A stretch of 16,571 nucleotides of DNA from Sulfuritalea sp. (GCA_016712985.1 JADJQA010000039.1:1-16571); one strand, 5' to 3'; positions 8,727-16,571 are shown, counted from the stretch's first letter. The notes: generated by a model from the sequence alone, not told the origin. Numbers and translations: made by a program.

Positions 8727-10682
8727 TTAGGACGTCGGCGCCGTGAAGCGCCGCCCAGGGTCGTCCTCGCTGACCCAGTGTTCCTTCCACCAGGCATCGA
8801 TCTGGGCGCGCGTCCATGGCTTGTGCACCAGCAGCGCGTCGAGCGCGCCGGCGACTTCGGCGATGCTTTGCGGTCGCGCCGCCGGGTCTTTTTCCACACA
8901 GCGGCCGATCAGCGCATCCAGTTCCGCCGGCACCGCGAAGGGAGAACACTCCGAGGCGAGCCGGGGCACGGTGTGCAGCACCTGGTAGGTCAGGTCGTGC
9001 TCGGTTTCCGTCTCGAACAGGCGCTTGCCGGTAAGCATGAAGAAGCCGACGGCGCCCAGCGCGTAGATATCGGCGCGGCCGTCGGCATCGCCCGGATCGC
9101 GAATGCGCTCCGGCGACATGTAGAGCGGCGTGCCGAGCAGGCGCATCGTCGCGGTGAGATCGCGCGTCGGTTCGCCCGAAATCTGCTTGACCAGACCGAA
9201 ATCCAGGACCTTGACGAAGTCGCGCTCGCCGCGAATCGTGCAAAAGCATGATGTTCTGCGGCTTGATGTCGCGATGCACCAGATCGCAGGAATGCGCTTC
9301 CCACAGCGAAGCGCAGGCCTGGCGCAGGATATGGGCGGTGCGCGAGGGTGGCACCGGTCCGTAGCGCTCGACCAGGTCGGCCAGCGAGAGGCCTTCCAGA
9401 TACTCCATGGCGTAGTAGAACTCCCCGTTGGGGCCCGTGCCGTAGTCGTAGATGGTGATCGTGTTGGGGTGATGCAGCAGGCTCGTCAACTGCACTTCAC
9501 GCTGGAAGCGGGCGGTCCATTCGTCCGAGGTGGTCTGCGCCTTGAGCACTTTCACGGCCGCCGGACGTTTCAGCATTCGGTGCTGCGCGAGGTACACGTT
9601 GCTGATGGCGCCTTCACCGATCTGCCGCAACAGGCGGTAGGGGCCCAATTGCCGAGCCCGGCCGTCGCGCCGCAGCAGGGCCGCGAGGGCATTCGGCGAC
9701 AGAAATCCGGACAGCCACACCGCGAACATCAGCAGCAGCAGGACGATGGCGAATCCGATCTGCAGATAGGTCAGCGGCGCGTAGGCCTCGCTGGCTTCCA
9801 TCTCGACCGCGACGCCGACATCGTATTCGCGCAGCCAGCGCCAGGCGCCGATCACCTCGCGGCCGAGATAGTTCGGGTAGGGCTGGAGCAGCAGGCCTTC
9901 GCCGCCTTCGCGGCTTTTCGCCACGGCCTGGGTCGCCAGCAGGCTCAGGGCCTCCGTCGGCGCGTCCGGCACCGCCAGGCGCGGCGCCAGGCCGCGCTGC
10001 CGCAGTTCTTCGGCATGGCGGCTGGGCGACAGCAGCCAGCCCTCGTCGTCGAAGGCCAGGGCTTCGCCGCTGTGGCCGGGGCGGGCCGCCTCGAAAGGCC
10101 CAGAGAAGCCCTTTCGGCAGGCGAACCCAGGGCGAGCACCGCGACGACTTTGCCGTTGGCCGCGCGTATGGGTGCGGCGACCCAGGAAGGACCGAGTTCC
10201 CGCGCACCGGCAGCGGCGTCGAAATCGCGATGGGGACGCACGAAGCCCGAGCTGCCCTTGATCACGGGTGCGATATGTGCGAGGAAGTCGGGCGTCACAT
10301 CGCGACCTGTGCGCCGGGCATCGCTGGCGGCGAGCACCCGGCCGCGCGGATCGATGACCAGCGCCGTGGTAACGCCCATGGCCGCGGCCCGGCCGAGAAT
10401 CCCCGCGACGACCCGCGCCCGATCACCTTCGCCATCCGCGGCCAGCCTGCCGATGGCGGCGCTCAGCTCGGGCGCCGCGGCCAGTTGCTCCGCCTCGCGA
10501 CGCCGCTCGGCAATCCACTGCTCGAGAGTGCCGACCTGGGTGTTGAGCAGGGTCTGCATGCCGGTGGCGCGGATTTCGCGCAGGGAATCGCCGACGCCCC
10601 GATAGGCCCAAATGCCGATGCCAAGCAGGGCGAACAGCACCAGCAGCAGGGCCAGACGGGTTCGGTCGAAGTTGATGCTCAC
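8727..10682 (-). CDS. Membrane sensor serine/threonine protein kinase with periplasmic Cache-like domain, two frame breaks
   Basis: The GTG at 10682 overlaps the GH15 stop (GTGA). The N-terminus SINFDRTRLALLLVLFALLG is a membrane anchor, followed by an extracytoplasmic sensor of about 270 residues resembling a double Cache domain (ALVIDPRGRVLAASD; ARPGHSGEALAFDDEGWLLS). A second helix (TYLQIGFAIVLLLLMFAVWL) leads to a Hanks-type kinase: glycine loop IGEGAISNVY, lysine AAVKVLK, EYLEG hinge, catalytic HRDIKPQN, magnesium-binding DFG in KVLDFGLVKQ, GTPLYMSPERI and DIYALGAV. All catalytic residues are present. Frame changes near 10110 and 9240 cancel out, so total length (651 residues) is whole. 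It likely senses a small ligand outside and phosphorylates cytoplasmic proteins. Targets are unknown; the neighbouring GH15 remnant suggests carbohydrate storage. Confidence 0.85.
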
Positions 10683-11125
10683 GGTCGGGCAGTGTAGATC
10701 ACTCTCTCGAACAGCGCCCGCGCCTTGTCGCGGCGGCCCGGCACCGCCAGCGCGATGGCATAGTCGCAGGCGCCCACCAGAAAGGCCTTCTCCGGCTCGC
10801 CGAAGTCGTCCCTCTCGACATAGCGGAAAATGAAGCCGCCGTGGCGCAAGTCCTTCTCGACGGCCTCGACGGTGGCGGCAAAGCGCGGATCGGCTGCATC
10901 GGGCTGGTTGTAGCAGCGTCCGGCCTGCCTAACGAGGACTTGAAGTCGATGGAACAGGGCTTCGTCGCCGCGCCGGGTCAGCCGTTGGGCGAAGAAGATA
11001 TGTGTCACCGCGAGGATCACGGAAGCATAGATGTCATGTTGCACCTGGCGATAGCCAAGGTTGCCGATGCGCACCGAGCCCCTGCCCGCCGCTTCGCCAG
11101 CGCCGACTTTTGCGCTACGCTGCAA
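10679..11125 (-). pseudogene. Glycoside hydrolase family 15 (glucoamylase/trehalase-like) remnant, 5'-truncated with internal deletion
   Basis: The 148-residue open frame carries two pieces of the GH15 (alpha/alpha)6 catalytic domain. The first, AGRGSVRIGNLGYRQVQHDI then YASVILAVTHIFFAQRL, corresponds to mid-protein. The second, ADPRFAATVEAVEKDLRHGG then FIFRYVERDDFGEPEKAFLV and GRRDKARALFERVI, is the C-terminal end. They are joined in frame at YNQPDA/ADPRF near 10895; some 65-75 residues normally lie between, including the HTHSAAMCW-type segment. About 300 N-terminal residues are absent, as the frame starts at a TTG near 11125 with no homology before AGRG. The product cannot be an active enzyme, yet its stop still overlaps the kinase start, so it may survive as a leader that couples translation. 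Assignment as GH15 is by sequence likeness; glucoamylase versus trehalase cannot be decided. Confidence 0.7.
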
Positions 11126-11216
11126 CTCAATACATTTTGGCTTGGCGCTCCTGCCAGGTTCGATAACTCCAGAGGCTGCCGCGGGTTGGGCGGTCGCCGG
11201 TGATGAAACTCCGGTT

Positions 11217-11999
11217 TCACCCTGCGGCGTCGCTCGCCACCAGCCGACGAACCTCGCGCAGCTTGCTCTTCACCGTGACAGCGTGTTCGCGACCGATACG
11301 GATCATGATCTTCTGCCCGACGGAACGCGGTTCCAGTTTGGGATCGGCAAACTCGTAGAGCACCATAGGCTGAATCAGCCTGATCGGCCCTGAAAGCTCC
11401 GGCGCCGCCAGAAGGTCGTCAATCGCCTGTACCAGGCGGTCGTTGAAATAGGCATTCGGAAAACCAAGATCCTCATAAGCCCTCTGAAACAGCGGATAGA
11501 AGCGGACGTAGATCGCGACCAGTTGCGCCGCATCGATCAGGCCGACCAGTCGCGCATACAGCGCATAGCGCGCCGAATTGCGTGCGCCGATAGCCAGCGT
11601 CGCCCTTTCCCGCGGTAACGAAGGCCTTCGGCACCCGCTTCAACGGCATTACCCCGACGGGCATCCTGTCACGCGGAAGATTGTCCACCGTGGCGACGAT
11701 GCGGTGGATCAGGCCGTCACCAATGATGAAGGTCAGCCCTTGCGGCCCAGCAAACCGCCCAGCGCCTGCCACATCGGCGCGTCGCTTGCCTCAAGTTCGG
11801 GCAGCGCTGTCGCCCCGACGCCGCGCAGCGGATGTCTTATCGCTGGCGCGACAACTGCAGGCGGCGCCGGCGACCTGGGTATCGTTTGCTGTGGCGGCGG
11901 CGGCAGCGGAGCAGGAGGGGCCTCGTCGCGCATGAAGTAATAGGCGGCAAGGCCGCCACCCAGCACAATGACAACTGCCGCCCAGACTATTCTTTGCAT
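11217..11999 (-). CDS. DUF3014 domain protein, membrane-anchored, two compensating frame breaks
   Basis: The ATG at 11999 with GGAGAT upstream starts MQRIVWAAVVIVLGGGLAAY, an N-terminal membrane anchor, followed by a proline-rich linker (PPAPLPPPPQQTIPRSPAPP). The DUF3014 domain follows: FIIGDGLIHRIVATVDNLPR, MPLKRVPKAFVTAG, YVRFYPLFQRAYEDLGFPNA, FNDRLVQAIDDLLAAPEL, IRLIQPMVLYEFADPKLEPR, QKIMIRIGREHAVTVKSKL and the end RRLVASDAAG. Frame changes near 11750 and 11620 cancel, giving 260 residues, the normal size. DUF3014 proteins are anchored in the inner membrane with the domain probably in the periplasm; their function is unknown. The gene stands alone between the MarR control region and the GH15 remnant. 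Confidence 0.82.
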
Positions 12000-12176
12000 G
12001 GCCCGATCTCCTTAACCATTTCCCGGGCAGGCTTTGCGGGGAGGCCGTGGTTGCCCGTACATGATTCAACAGTAGTTCATTTCCGTCTGGTCGGCGAATG
12101 GCATTCCAGCGCGTCATTTCGGGGCGGCGGACTGACGGACCACATTTCAGACGCCATTCACAATCGCACGCTCCAG

Positions 12177-12204
12177 AAAAAAACAGCGGAAGTGAATCCG
12201 CTGT
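12177..12204 (-). terminator. Intrinsic terminator with no protein gene in front of it
   Basis: On the minus strand a perfect 8-bp stem ACAGCGGA / TCCGCTGT with a 6-base loop is followed by six T residues. No convincing minus-strand gene lies between it and the divergent control region to its right. It therefore either ends a small RNA or is a leftover of a lost gene. Confidence 0.7.
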
Positions 12205-12367
12205 CAAGATGGCCTGGCTGCTGCCACCAATGGGAGGTCTCTCCTCTCCCCAAACTCTCAAGTCCGCATCGACTATCGCCCGGTCGGGTCCCGGCCGGGC
12301 ACGGCTCCTCATGACCAGGCGCCCAGTGCCTTTCCTTGCCTACGCCGACAGTTTCATTGTGACATTG
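12177..12367 (-). ncRNA. Candidate small RNA divergent from marR
   Basis: A minus-strand promoter TTGCAT (12401-12396), 16-base spacer, TATAAT (12379-12374) is followed about 165-190 bases later by the perfect terminator at 12204-12177. No open frame with a credible ribosome site or family likeness fills the interval. The predicted RNA of about 190 nt includes a purine-rich GGAGAGGAGAGACCTCCC stretch that could form a hairpin or pair with ribosome sites. Existence and ends are inferred from promoter and terminator only. The rest of 12000-12449 shows no gene. Confidence 0.3.
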
Positions 12368-12373
12368 CCATCA

Positions 12374-12397
12374 ATTATATTTACATCAAGATATAAT
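12374..12397. promoter_or_regulatory. MarR-type operator palindrome
   Basis: Perfect 7-bp arms ATTATAT and ATATAAT surround a 10-base centre (TTACATCAAG), in an otherwise GC-rich region, 53 bases before the marR GTG. Spacing and AT-rich arms suit a winged-helix dimer of the MarR family. It overlaps the TATAAT boxes of both orientations, so binding would block both marR and the divergent transcript. Autoregulation is inferred. Confidence 0.5.
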
Positions 12398-12449
12398 GCA
12401 AGCAAGCAGGTAGCGGTATGATTTTTGCCCCTATTCTGGAGATATTGCC

Positions 12450-12950
12450 GTGAAACGAAATTCTCGGGCCGCAGATGATCTGACCGATCTGCAACTGGAA
12501 GTGCTGCGGAAATTCCGTCTTATCTATGGTTCGGTGAAGAAGCACTTCCGAGATGTGGAAAAGGCCTGCGGCATATCCGGCTCACAGATCTGGATATTGC
12601 GCGATATCGCGACATCGCCCGGCACCGGCGTGTCGCGGCTTGCAGAGCGCCTGTCGATACATCAATCCACCTGTAGCTTGCTGGTTGAGAAGCTGGTCGG
12701 TGCGGGCCTGGTCAGCAAGACCAGGGCCACCTCGGATCAAAGGCGCGTTGGCCTGAAAATTACAGGCGCCGGAATGCAGTTGCTCAAAATCGCGCCGGGG
12801 CCCGCGGAAGGAATGCTGCCGGATGCCTTACGGCAACTCCCGGATGTCGCCCTGAGGACGCTTCAGGTGAATCTCGATCAACTCATCAATCATCTCACGA
12901 CGCGCAATGAAACCGATGCCGAAAAGCCGATGGCCGATATGGATTTGTAG
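12450..12950 (+). CDS. MarR-family transcriptional regulator
   Basis: An intact 166-residue protein from a GTG at 12450 with GGAG eight bases upstream. After a helical dimer segment (LQLEVLRKFRLIYGSVKKHF) comes the winged helix: ISGSQIWILRDIATSPGTGV, the recognition region SRLAERLSIHQSTCSLLVEK, and the wing LVSKTRATSDQRRVGLKITG, where DQRR is the classic MarR wing motif. The C-terminal helices (LRTLQVNLDQLINHLTTRNE) complete the dimer arm. It is expected to bind DNA as a dimer and respond to a small ligand or oxidation. The DVEKACG cysteine near residue 40 might sense redox, but this is speculation. A fitting operator lies just upstream, and the downstream OmpA-like gene overlaps its 3' end, so the two are likely co-transcribed. 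Confidence 0.9.
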   Translation: MKRNSRAADDLTDLQLEVLRKFRLIYGSVKKHFRDVEKACGISGSQIWILRDIATSPGTGVSRLAERLSIHQSTCSLLVEKLVGAGLVSKTRATSDQRRVGLKITGAGMQLLKIAPGPAEGMLPDALRQLPDVALRTLQVNLDQLINHLTTRNETDAEKPMADMDL

Positions 12951-13431
12951 CCGCGCCGAAAGCGCGGCCCGCACAGATGCTGACCGACTGCGCCGCCGCC
13001 TGGCTGCGGCTCTTGCCTCGTGCGCGATCATGCCCGTCGCAGCCCCGGCTGGACAGGACGGGATTCAACGACTCCCCGACGCCTGGCAGGCGCACGCATC
13101 GGTCGACAGCATCTATTTCGCACGCGGAGCGGCGACCATCGACGAAACCGCCGCGGGAATCATCCAGCGCCATGCCTCCAAACTTCGGGGCGCGCCAGGT
13201 CTGTCCGTCACCATCGTTGCCCATACCGACGATCTGGGAAGCGTGTCCCTGGAACTGGCAAGGGGACAGAAGCGGCTGGATGCGGTTCGCGGACGGCTCG
13301 AGGAGTCAGGGATTTCCGTCGACCGAATACGTTCGCTGAATCACGGCAGCGAAGGCAATTCCACGCAAGAGTGCACCGACGAGGATTGCCGTCGTTTTCG
13401 CCGGCGGGTCGATTTTCTGTTCCATAGGTAG
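12907..13431 (+). CDS. OmpA-like (peptidoglycan-associating) domain protein
   Basis: The open frame gives 174 residues. A secretion-type segment RLRRRLAAALASCAIMPVAA (about residues 27-46) precedes the OmpA C-terminal-type domain (about 64-173): VDSIYFARGAATIDETAAGI, then LSVTIVAHTDDLGSVSLELA with the TD pair, RLDAVRGRLEESGISVDRI, and RRFRRRVDFLF with the Arg that contacts diaminopimelate. It should sit in the periplasm or outer membrane and bind peptidoglycan. The start is uncertain: ATG at 12907 and 12916 both lie within marR, and no good ribosome site was seen nearer the signal segment. A short GCCGCGC/GCGCGGC hairpin at 12951-12969 lies inside the overlap. Two Cys near the end (CTDEDC) may form a disulfide. 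Confidence 0.75.
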   Translation: MKPMPKSRWPIWICSRAESAARTDADRLRRRLAAALASCAIMPVAAPAGQDGIQRLPDAWQAHASVDSIYFARGAATIDETAAGIIQRHASKLRGAPGLSVTIVAHTDDLGSVSLELARGQKRLDAVRGRLEESGISVDRIRSLNHGSEGNSTQECTDEDCRRFRRRVDFLFHR

Positions 13432-13584
13432 GCATACCCGGACCAACGAATCGAAACGCCATAGCCCGTGTCTTCTGGCGTGCGCTTGGAGTTTCTCTGA
13501 GAATCGCCTTCGCGCTCTACCTGGTTGCACCGCCGGCCTCGCCCCTTCGATCTTTCCCGACAATTTCCGCAATCCGCCATCGCC

Positions 13585-14252
13585 ATGAATGAATATTTCG
13601 GTCGCTTCATGATCTGGTTTCCCGATCACTTCGCCGCGCCGGCGCGCATCACGCTGATAGTGATTTCGCCACGATCGCGCTGCGCGCAATCCATCGCGTG
13701 ATGCCGCATCTGCGCGAAACCATCGCAGCGCGCCAGGAGTCGGTCGAAGACAGCCAGCGCATCCGCACCCTGTCGCGCGTGCTGCGCTATGTCCTGACAG
13801 TAGTGATCGCCGTGGTCACGGGCCTGCTGATCCTTGGTGAACTGGGCGTTTCCGTGGCACCTATCCTGGGGGCCGCCGGAGTGGTTGGCATCGCCATCGG
13901 CTTCGGCGCGCAAACGCTGGTCAAGGACTACTTCACGGGCTTCTTCCTGCTGCTGGAAAACCAGGTCCGTCACGGCGACGTGGTTGAGGCCGGCGGCAAG
14001 GCCGGCGTGGTCGAGGAGCTGACCTTGCGCTACCTGCGGCTGCGCGACTATTCCGGTAACGTACATTTTGTCCCCAACAGCAACATCTCGACCGTTACCA
14101 ACATGAGCATGGGCTTCGCCTATGCCGTGATCGATGCCGGCATAGCCTATGCCCCTGTCCACACCGAAAGATTGTCCAGGCTCAGAGATGATCAGGCGGC
14201 CAAGTCGATTGAGCCTGCGAGAAATATTGGAGCTGCAGATCTCGCCGATTGA
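13585..14252 (+). CDS. MscS-family mechanosensitive channel, frameshifted and missing its C-terminal domain
   Basis: The first helix MNEYFGRFMIWFPDHFAAPA begins at the ATG at 13585; a frame change near 13662 leads into ATIALRAIHRVMPHLRETIA. The MscS core follows: RTLSRVLRYVLTVVIAVVTG, the pore-lining helix LGAAGVVGIAIGFGAQTLVK, DYFTGFFLLLENQVRHGDVV, KAGVVEELTLRYLRLRDYSG and FVPNSNISTVTNMS. Likeness stops abruptly after VIDAGIAYA near 14152; the next 33 residues are unrelated and the frame ends at 14252. Family members continue about 110 residues to finish the cytoplasmic cage. The pore is therefore present, but the vestibule is cut, so function is doubtful. The channel would release solutes on osmotic downshock. 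The cut coincides with sequence of different origin at 14153-14359. Confidence 0.8.
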
Positions 14253-14393
14253 CGCGGATCGATCAGCAGCTTGGCCAGCCACGCTAAGTCTTCTGTCGGG
14301 TCAGCGACGGGCGCCGGCCGCCCCAATTATTATCTCGGCGTAATCTACGTACTCTGGGATTGAACCCGGATTCTTGGCTTGAAAGGAAACCCA

Positions 14394-14532
14394 TGCAGCT
14401 CGTACTGATCCTCGGCATCATCGCCATCGGCGCCGTGGTCTTTGCCCTGCGCACTGTTGGCGGCGGCGGAAGCGAGAAGGGATGCCCCGGCGCAGATGGC
14501 GCCTTCGCGCGACGAGAAAATGCCATGACGCG
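14394..14532 (+). pseudogene. LapA-like (DUF1049) membrane protein remnant
   Basis: An ATG with AAAGGAAACCC upstream begins MQLVLILGIIAIGAVVFALR, matching the first helix of LapA/DUF1049 proteins, which normally continue with QNNVPVTV and a second helix. Here the match ends at once. In another frame the next residues, LLAAAEARRDAPAQMAPSRD ending EKMP, look like the charged coiled tail of such proteins. This suggests that about 40-50 residues, including helix two, have been lost. The open frame as read would give a 62-residue protein with one membrane helix. Role as read: unknown, probably none. It lies just upstream of the Kef-type antiporter and may share its transcript. Confidence 0.4.
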
Positions 14533-14577
14533 CAACTGCCATCGACGTCATACAGCACCGGATATGGCGACCTCCGC

Positions 14578-15790
14578 ATGAACGTTCCCCTCGCCCTTCC
14601 CTTAGAGATCGACGCCTTCGGCCGCGTCGCCGTGCTGCTGATCGTGTCGATCGCCGGTGCTGAAATCTGTGGGCGCTGGCTGCGTTTGCCACGTTTGATC
14701 GGCTACGTGCTTGCTGGGCTGTTGCTGGGCCCGTCGGTGCTCGGCTGGGTGACACCGAGCATTACCGGCGACCTGCGCCCGCTGCTGTTGCTCGGCCTTG
14801 GCCTGCTGCTGTTCGAACTCGGCAGCCGCGTCGACCTGCGCTGGCTGCGCCACAATCCGCTGCTGGTCGTCAGCAGCGTGGTCGAAAGCGTCCTCACCTT
14901 TACCGCGACCTATGTCTTCCTTGGCTGGTTCGACCTCAGCATGGGGACGCGCGTTGCCGTGGCCGCAATCGCCGTATCGACCAGTCCGGCGGTGGTCATG
15001 CGCATCGTTGCCGAGAACAACGCGCGCGGACAGATGACGGAACGACTGATGCTGATGACGGCGCTCAACAGCCTCTACGCCATCCTGCTGCTGAAAATCA
15101 GCGTCGGCGTGATGCATCTCGACCGCAACGCGGGGCTATTGCAGACGATCGGACATCCCGTCTACATCGCCTTGGGTTCCGTTGTGCTGGGAGCCGCACT
15201 CGCCTACGCCATGCACCTGGCGCGCTTCTCCCGCCTGAAACGCGAGAGCGAGCGTTTCGCACTGGTCATCGCCGTCGTCCTGCTCGGCACCACGGCCGCC
15301 GACCGGCTCGGACTTTCGGTGCCGATGGCCCTGCTCTGCGGCGGCATGATTCTGCGCTCACTGTCGCAGCGGCTGCATCTCTTCCCCGAGCATTTCGGCG
15401 CCGCCGGTGCTCTGCTGGTGATCATCCTGTTCACGCTGACCGGTGTCGCGCTCGATCCGCGCCATCTCGTCGCCGGCGGGCTGATGTCGATCGGGCTACT
15501 GCTGATTCGCGGCCTGGCCAAGTATGTCGGCGCCTACGTTTCGGCAGGCTATGGCGGTCTGGTGCCGAAAAAAGCGGTGTGGCTCGGCGTGGCCCTGCTG
15601 CCGATGTCCAGCCTGGCAGTCTTGCAGGCGCAATGACGTCGCCTGACTGTATGCCGACTTCGGCGACGATGTCCTCGCCATCGTGCTCGGAGCGGTATTG
15701 ATCATGGAACTGCTCGGCCCGGTCGCGACCCAGATCGCGCTGCGCCGCAGTGGTGAAGCCATGCCCAGCCTCGGCGAAAGGGAGGTTTGA
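14578..15790 (+). CDS. Kef/CPA2-type cation:proton antiporter, frame-broken near the C-terminus
   Basis: Starting at MNVPLALPLEIDAFGRVAVL (14578), the product has some eleven to twelve membrane helices of the CPA2 exchanger fold: GRWLRLPRLIGYVLAGLLLG, LLLLGLGLLLFELGSRVDLR, AIAVSTSPAVVMRIVAENNA, SVPMALLCGGMILRSLSQRL and LLVIILFTLTGVALDPRHLV. After PMSSLAVLQAQ the frame hits a TGA at 15634-15636. One base out of frame the helix resumes as LYADFGDDVLAIVLGAVLIM and ends with GEAMPSLGEREV at 15790, with a second TGA inside the DVA-LY junction. Corrected length is about 404 residues, without an RCK domain. It would exchange K+ or Na+ for protons at the inner membrane. The next gene starts one base after the stop, so they form an operon. 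Confidence 0.85.
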
Positions 15791-15791
15791 G

Positions 15792-16571
15792 ATGGCGCTC
15801 GAAAGCTTCAAGTCCTCGCGCCCGCTGTCGCTCGGCGTCGAACTTGAACTGCAGATCCTCGACACCCACGACTATGCGCTGACGCCGATGGCCGACGACC
15901 TTCTCTACTGGGTCGGGCGGCAAGCGGGACATCCGGGAAAGATCGTGCCCGAGATTACCCAGGGCATGATCGAGATCAGCACCGGAATCCATACGACGCA
16001 TCAGACGCTGAAGGCCGAGCTGGGTGAAATCCGCGATTTCCTCTGTCGCGGCGGGCGCGAGCTGAATCTCGCCCTCGCCGACGGCGGCACGCATGCCTTC
16101 CAGCACTGGGGCGAGACGCGCATTTTCGACAAGGAACGCTTCCACCACCTTTCCGATCTTTACGGCTATCTCGCCAAGCAGTTCACGATATTCGGCCAGC
16201 ACATCCACATAGGCTGCCCCTCGCCCGACGAGGCCCTTTTCCTGCTGCATTCGCTGTCGCGCTACATTCCGCACATGATTGCGCTGTCGGGCGCCTCGCC
16301 CTATGTGCATGGGCACGACACCCGCTTCGACTCGGCGCGGCTGAACTCGGTGTTCGCCTTTCCGCTCAGCGGACGCGCGCCGATGGTCGCTTCGTGGGAG
16401 GAGTTCGGCGACTACTTCGACAAAATGACCCGCACCGGCGTGGTCAAGAGCATGAAGGATTTCTACTGGGACATCCGCCCCAAACCGGAATTCGGCACCA
16501 TCGAAATCCGTGTCTGCGACACCCCGCTGACGGTCGGCCATGCCGCCGACCTGGCGGCCTACCTGCAGGCA
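15792..16571 (+). CDS. YbdK-type carboxylate-amine ligase (glutamate-cysteine ligase GCS2 family), partial at right edge
   Basis: Open from the ATG at 15792 to the window end, 260 residues without a break; GGGAGG lies eight bases upstream in the end of the antiporter gene. Family hallmarks: SRPLSLGVELELQILDT (the glutamate-rich strand binding metal and ATP), VPEITQGMIEISTGIHTTHQ, GGTHAFQHWGETRIF, IFGQHIHIGCPSPDEALFLL, ALSGASPYVHGHDTRFDSAR and FGTIEIRVCDTPLTV. This group (COG2170, YbdK) has weak glutamate-cysteine ligase activity in E. coli, but its natural substrates are unsettled. About 100-120 residues would follow beyond the edge. Pairing with a Kef-type antiporter recalls glutathione-gated Kef systems, though a functional link is inference. 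The large minus-strand open frame here is a shadow. Confidence 0.9.
   Translation, partial: MALESFKSSRPLSLGVELELQILDTHDYALTPMADDLLYWVGRQAGHPGKIVPEITQGMIEISTGIHTTHQTLKAELGEIRDFLCRGGRELNLALADGGTHAFQHWGETRIFDKERFHHLSDLYGYLAKQFTIFGQHIHIGCPSPDEALFLLHSLSRYIPHMIALSGASPYVHGHDTRFDSARLNSVFAFPLSGRAPMVASWEEFGDYFDKMTRTGVVKSMKDFYWDIRPKPEFGTIEIRVCDTPLTVGHAADLAAYLQA

Noticed and set aside
6982..8730. 582-residue plus-strand open frame overlapping actP
   Set aside because: The translation is arginine/glycine/histidine-rich with no domain, runs over the repeats and through the terminator, and is a +2 shadow of actP.
9130..10605. 491-residue plus-strand open frame across the kinase
   Set aside because: It is antisense to a clear Hanks kinase and Cache-like domain, with compositional features of a shadow frame.
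13450..13480. Terminator after the OmpA-like gene
   Set aside because: ACGCCA/TGGCGT can pair, but the loop is long and no T run follows.
15702..16541. 279-residue minus-strand open frame
   Set aside because: It lies opposite the well-conserved YbdK ligase and shows only shadow composition.

Overview
This is a GC-rich bacterial segment. Gene families, coding style and architecture suggest a betaproteobacterium, probably Rhodocyclales (a Dechloromonas, Propionivibrio or Accumulibacter relative). That placement is inferred from family resemblance, not measured. Two features dominate. The first is a pair of divergent, differently built sodium/solute symporter loci of the acetate-uptake type. 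The second is an unusual density of reading-frame breaks, heaviest in the left third.

Layout. 1-726 (minus) holds a broken toxin-antitoxin pair: a DUF4258-like toxin upstream of an XRE/HTH antitoxin that leaves the window on the left. 909-981 (minus) is a tRNA-Phe, three bases short of the usual length, with its own terminator. 972-6052 (minus) is one locus read right to left: DUF4212 small symporter subunit, VC_2705-type symporter, intrinsic terminator, unrecognised small membrane protein, a multidomain cNMP-binding/CBS/DUF294 nucleotidyltransferase, and a shortened DnaQ-like exonuclease. 6053-6505 is a shared divergent control region. 6506-8500 (plus) is DUF485 (YjcH-like) plus ActP, followed by a palindromic repeat pair and a strong terminator. 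8727-11125 (minus) is a membrane-anchored sensor Ser/Thr kinase, translationally coupled to a glycoside hydrolase family 15 remnant. 11217-11999 (minus) is a DUF3014 protein. 12000-12449 is a control region with a MarR-type palindrome and a candidate divergent small RNA. 12450-13431 (plus) is MarR and an OmpA-like protein. 13585-16571 (plus) is an MscS channel lacking its C-terminus, a LapA-like remnant, a Kef-type cation/proton antiporter and the start of a YbdK-type carboxylate-amine ligase.

How the genes may work together. The centre looks built for short-chain carboxylate (acetate-like) uptake: two symporters, each with a small membrane partner, facing away from a common control region, with a cyclic-nucleotide/adenylate-sensing DUF294 protein as likely regulator of one. 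The right flank (MscS, Kef antiporter, YbdK) resembles an osmotic/electrophile stress group. The kinase beside a GH15 remnant hints at an old link to glycogen or trehalose turnover.

Caveat. Many genes read cleanly as family members only if the frame is switched one or more times, while the residues themselves remain family-like. This fits uncorrected insertion/deletion errors at least as well as gene decay. Some lesions (GH15, MscS, LapA, exonuclease C-terminus) remove whole stretches and look like true deletions or assembly collapses. I found no clearly new biological system. The best candidates for a second look are the dual-symporter control region and the candidate small RNA opposite marR.
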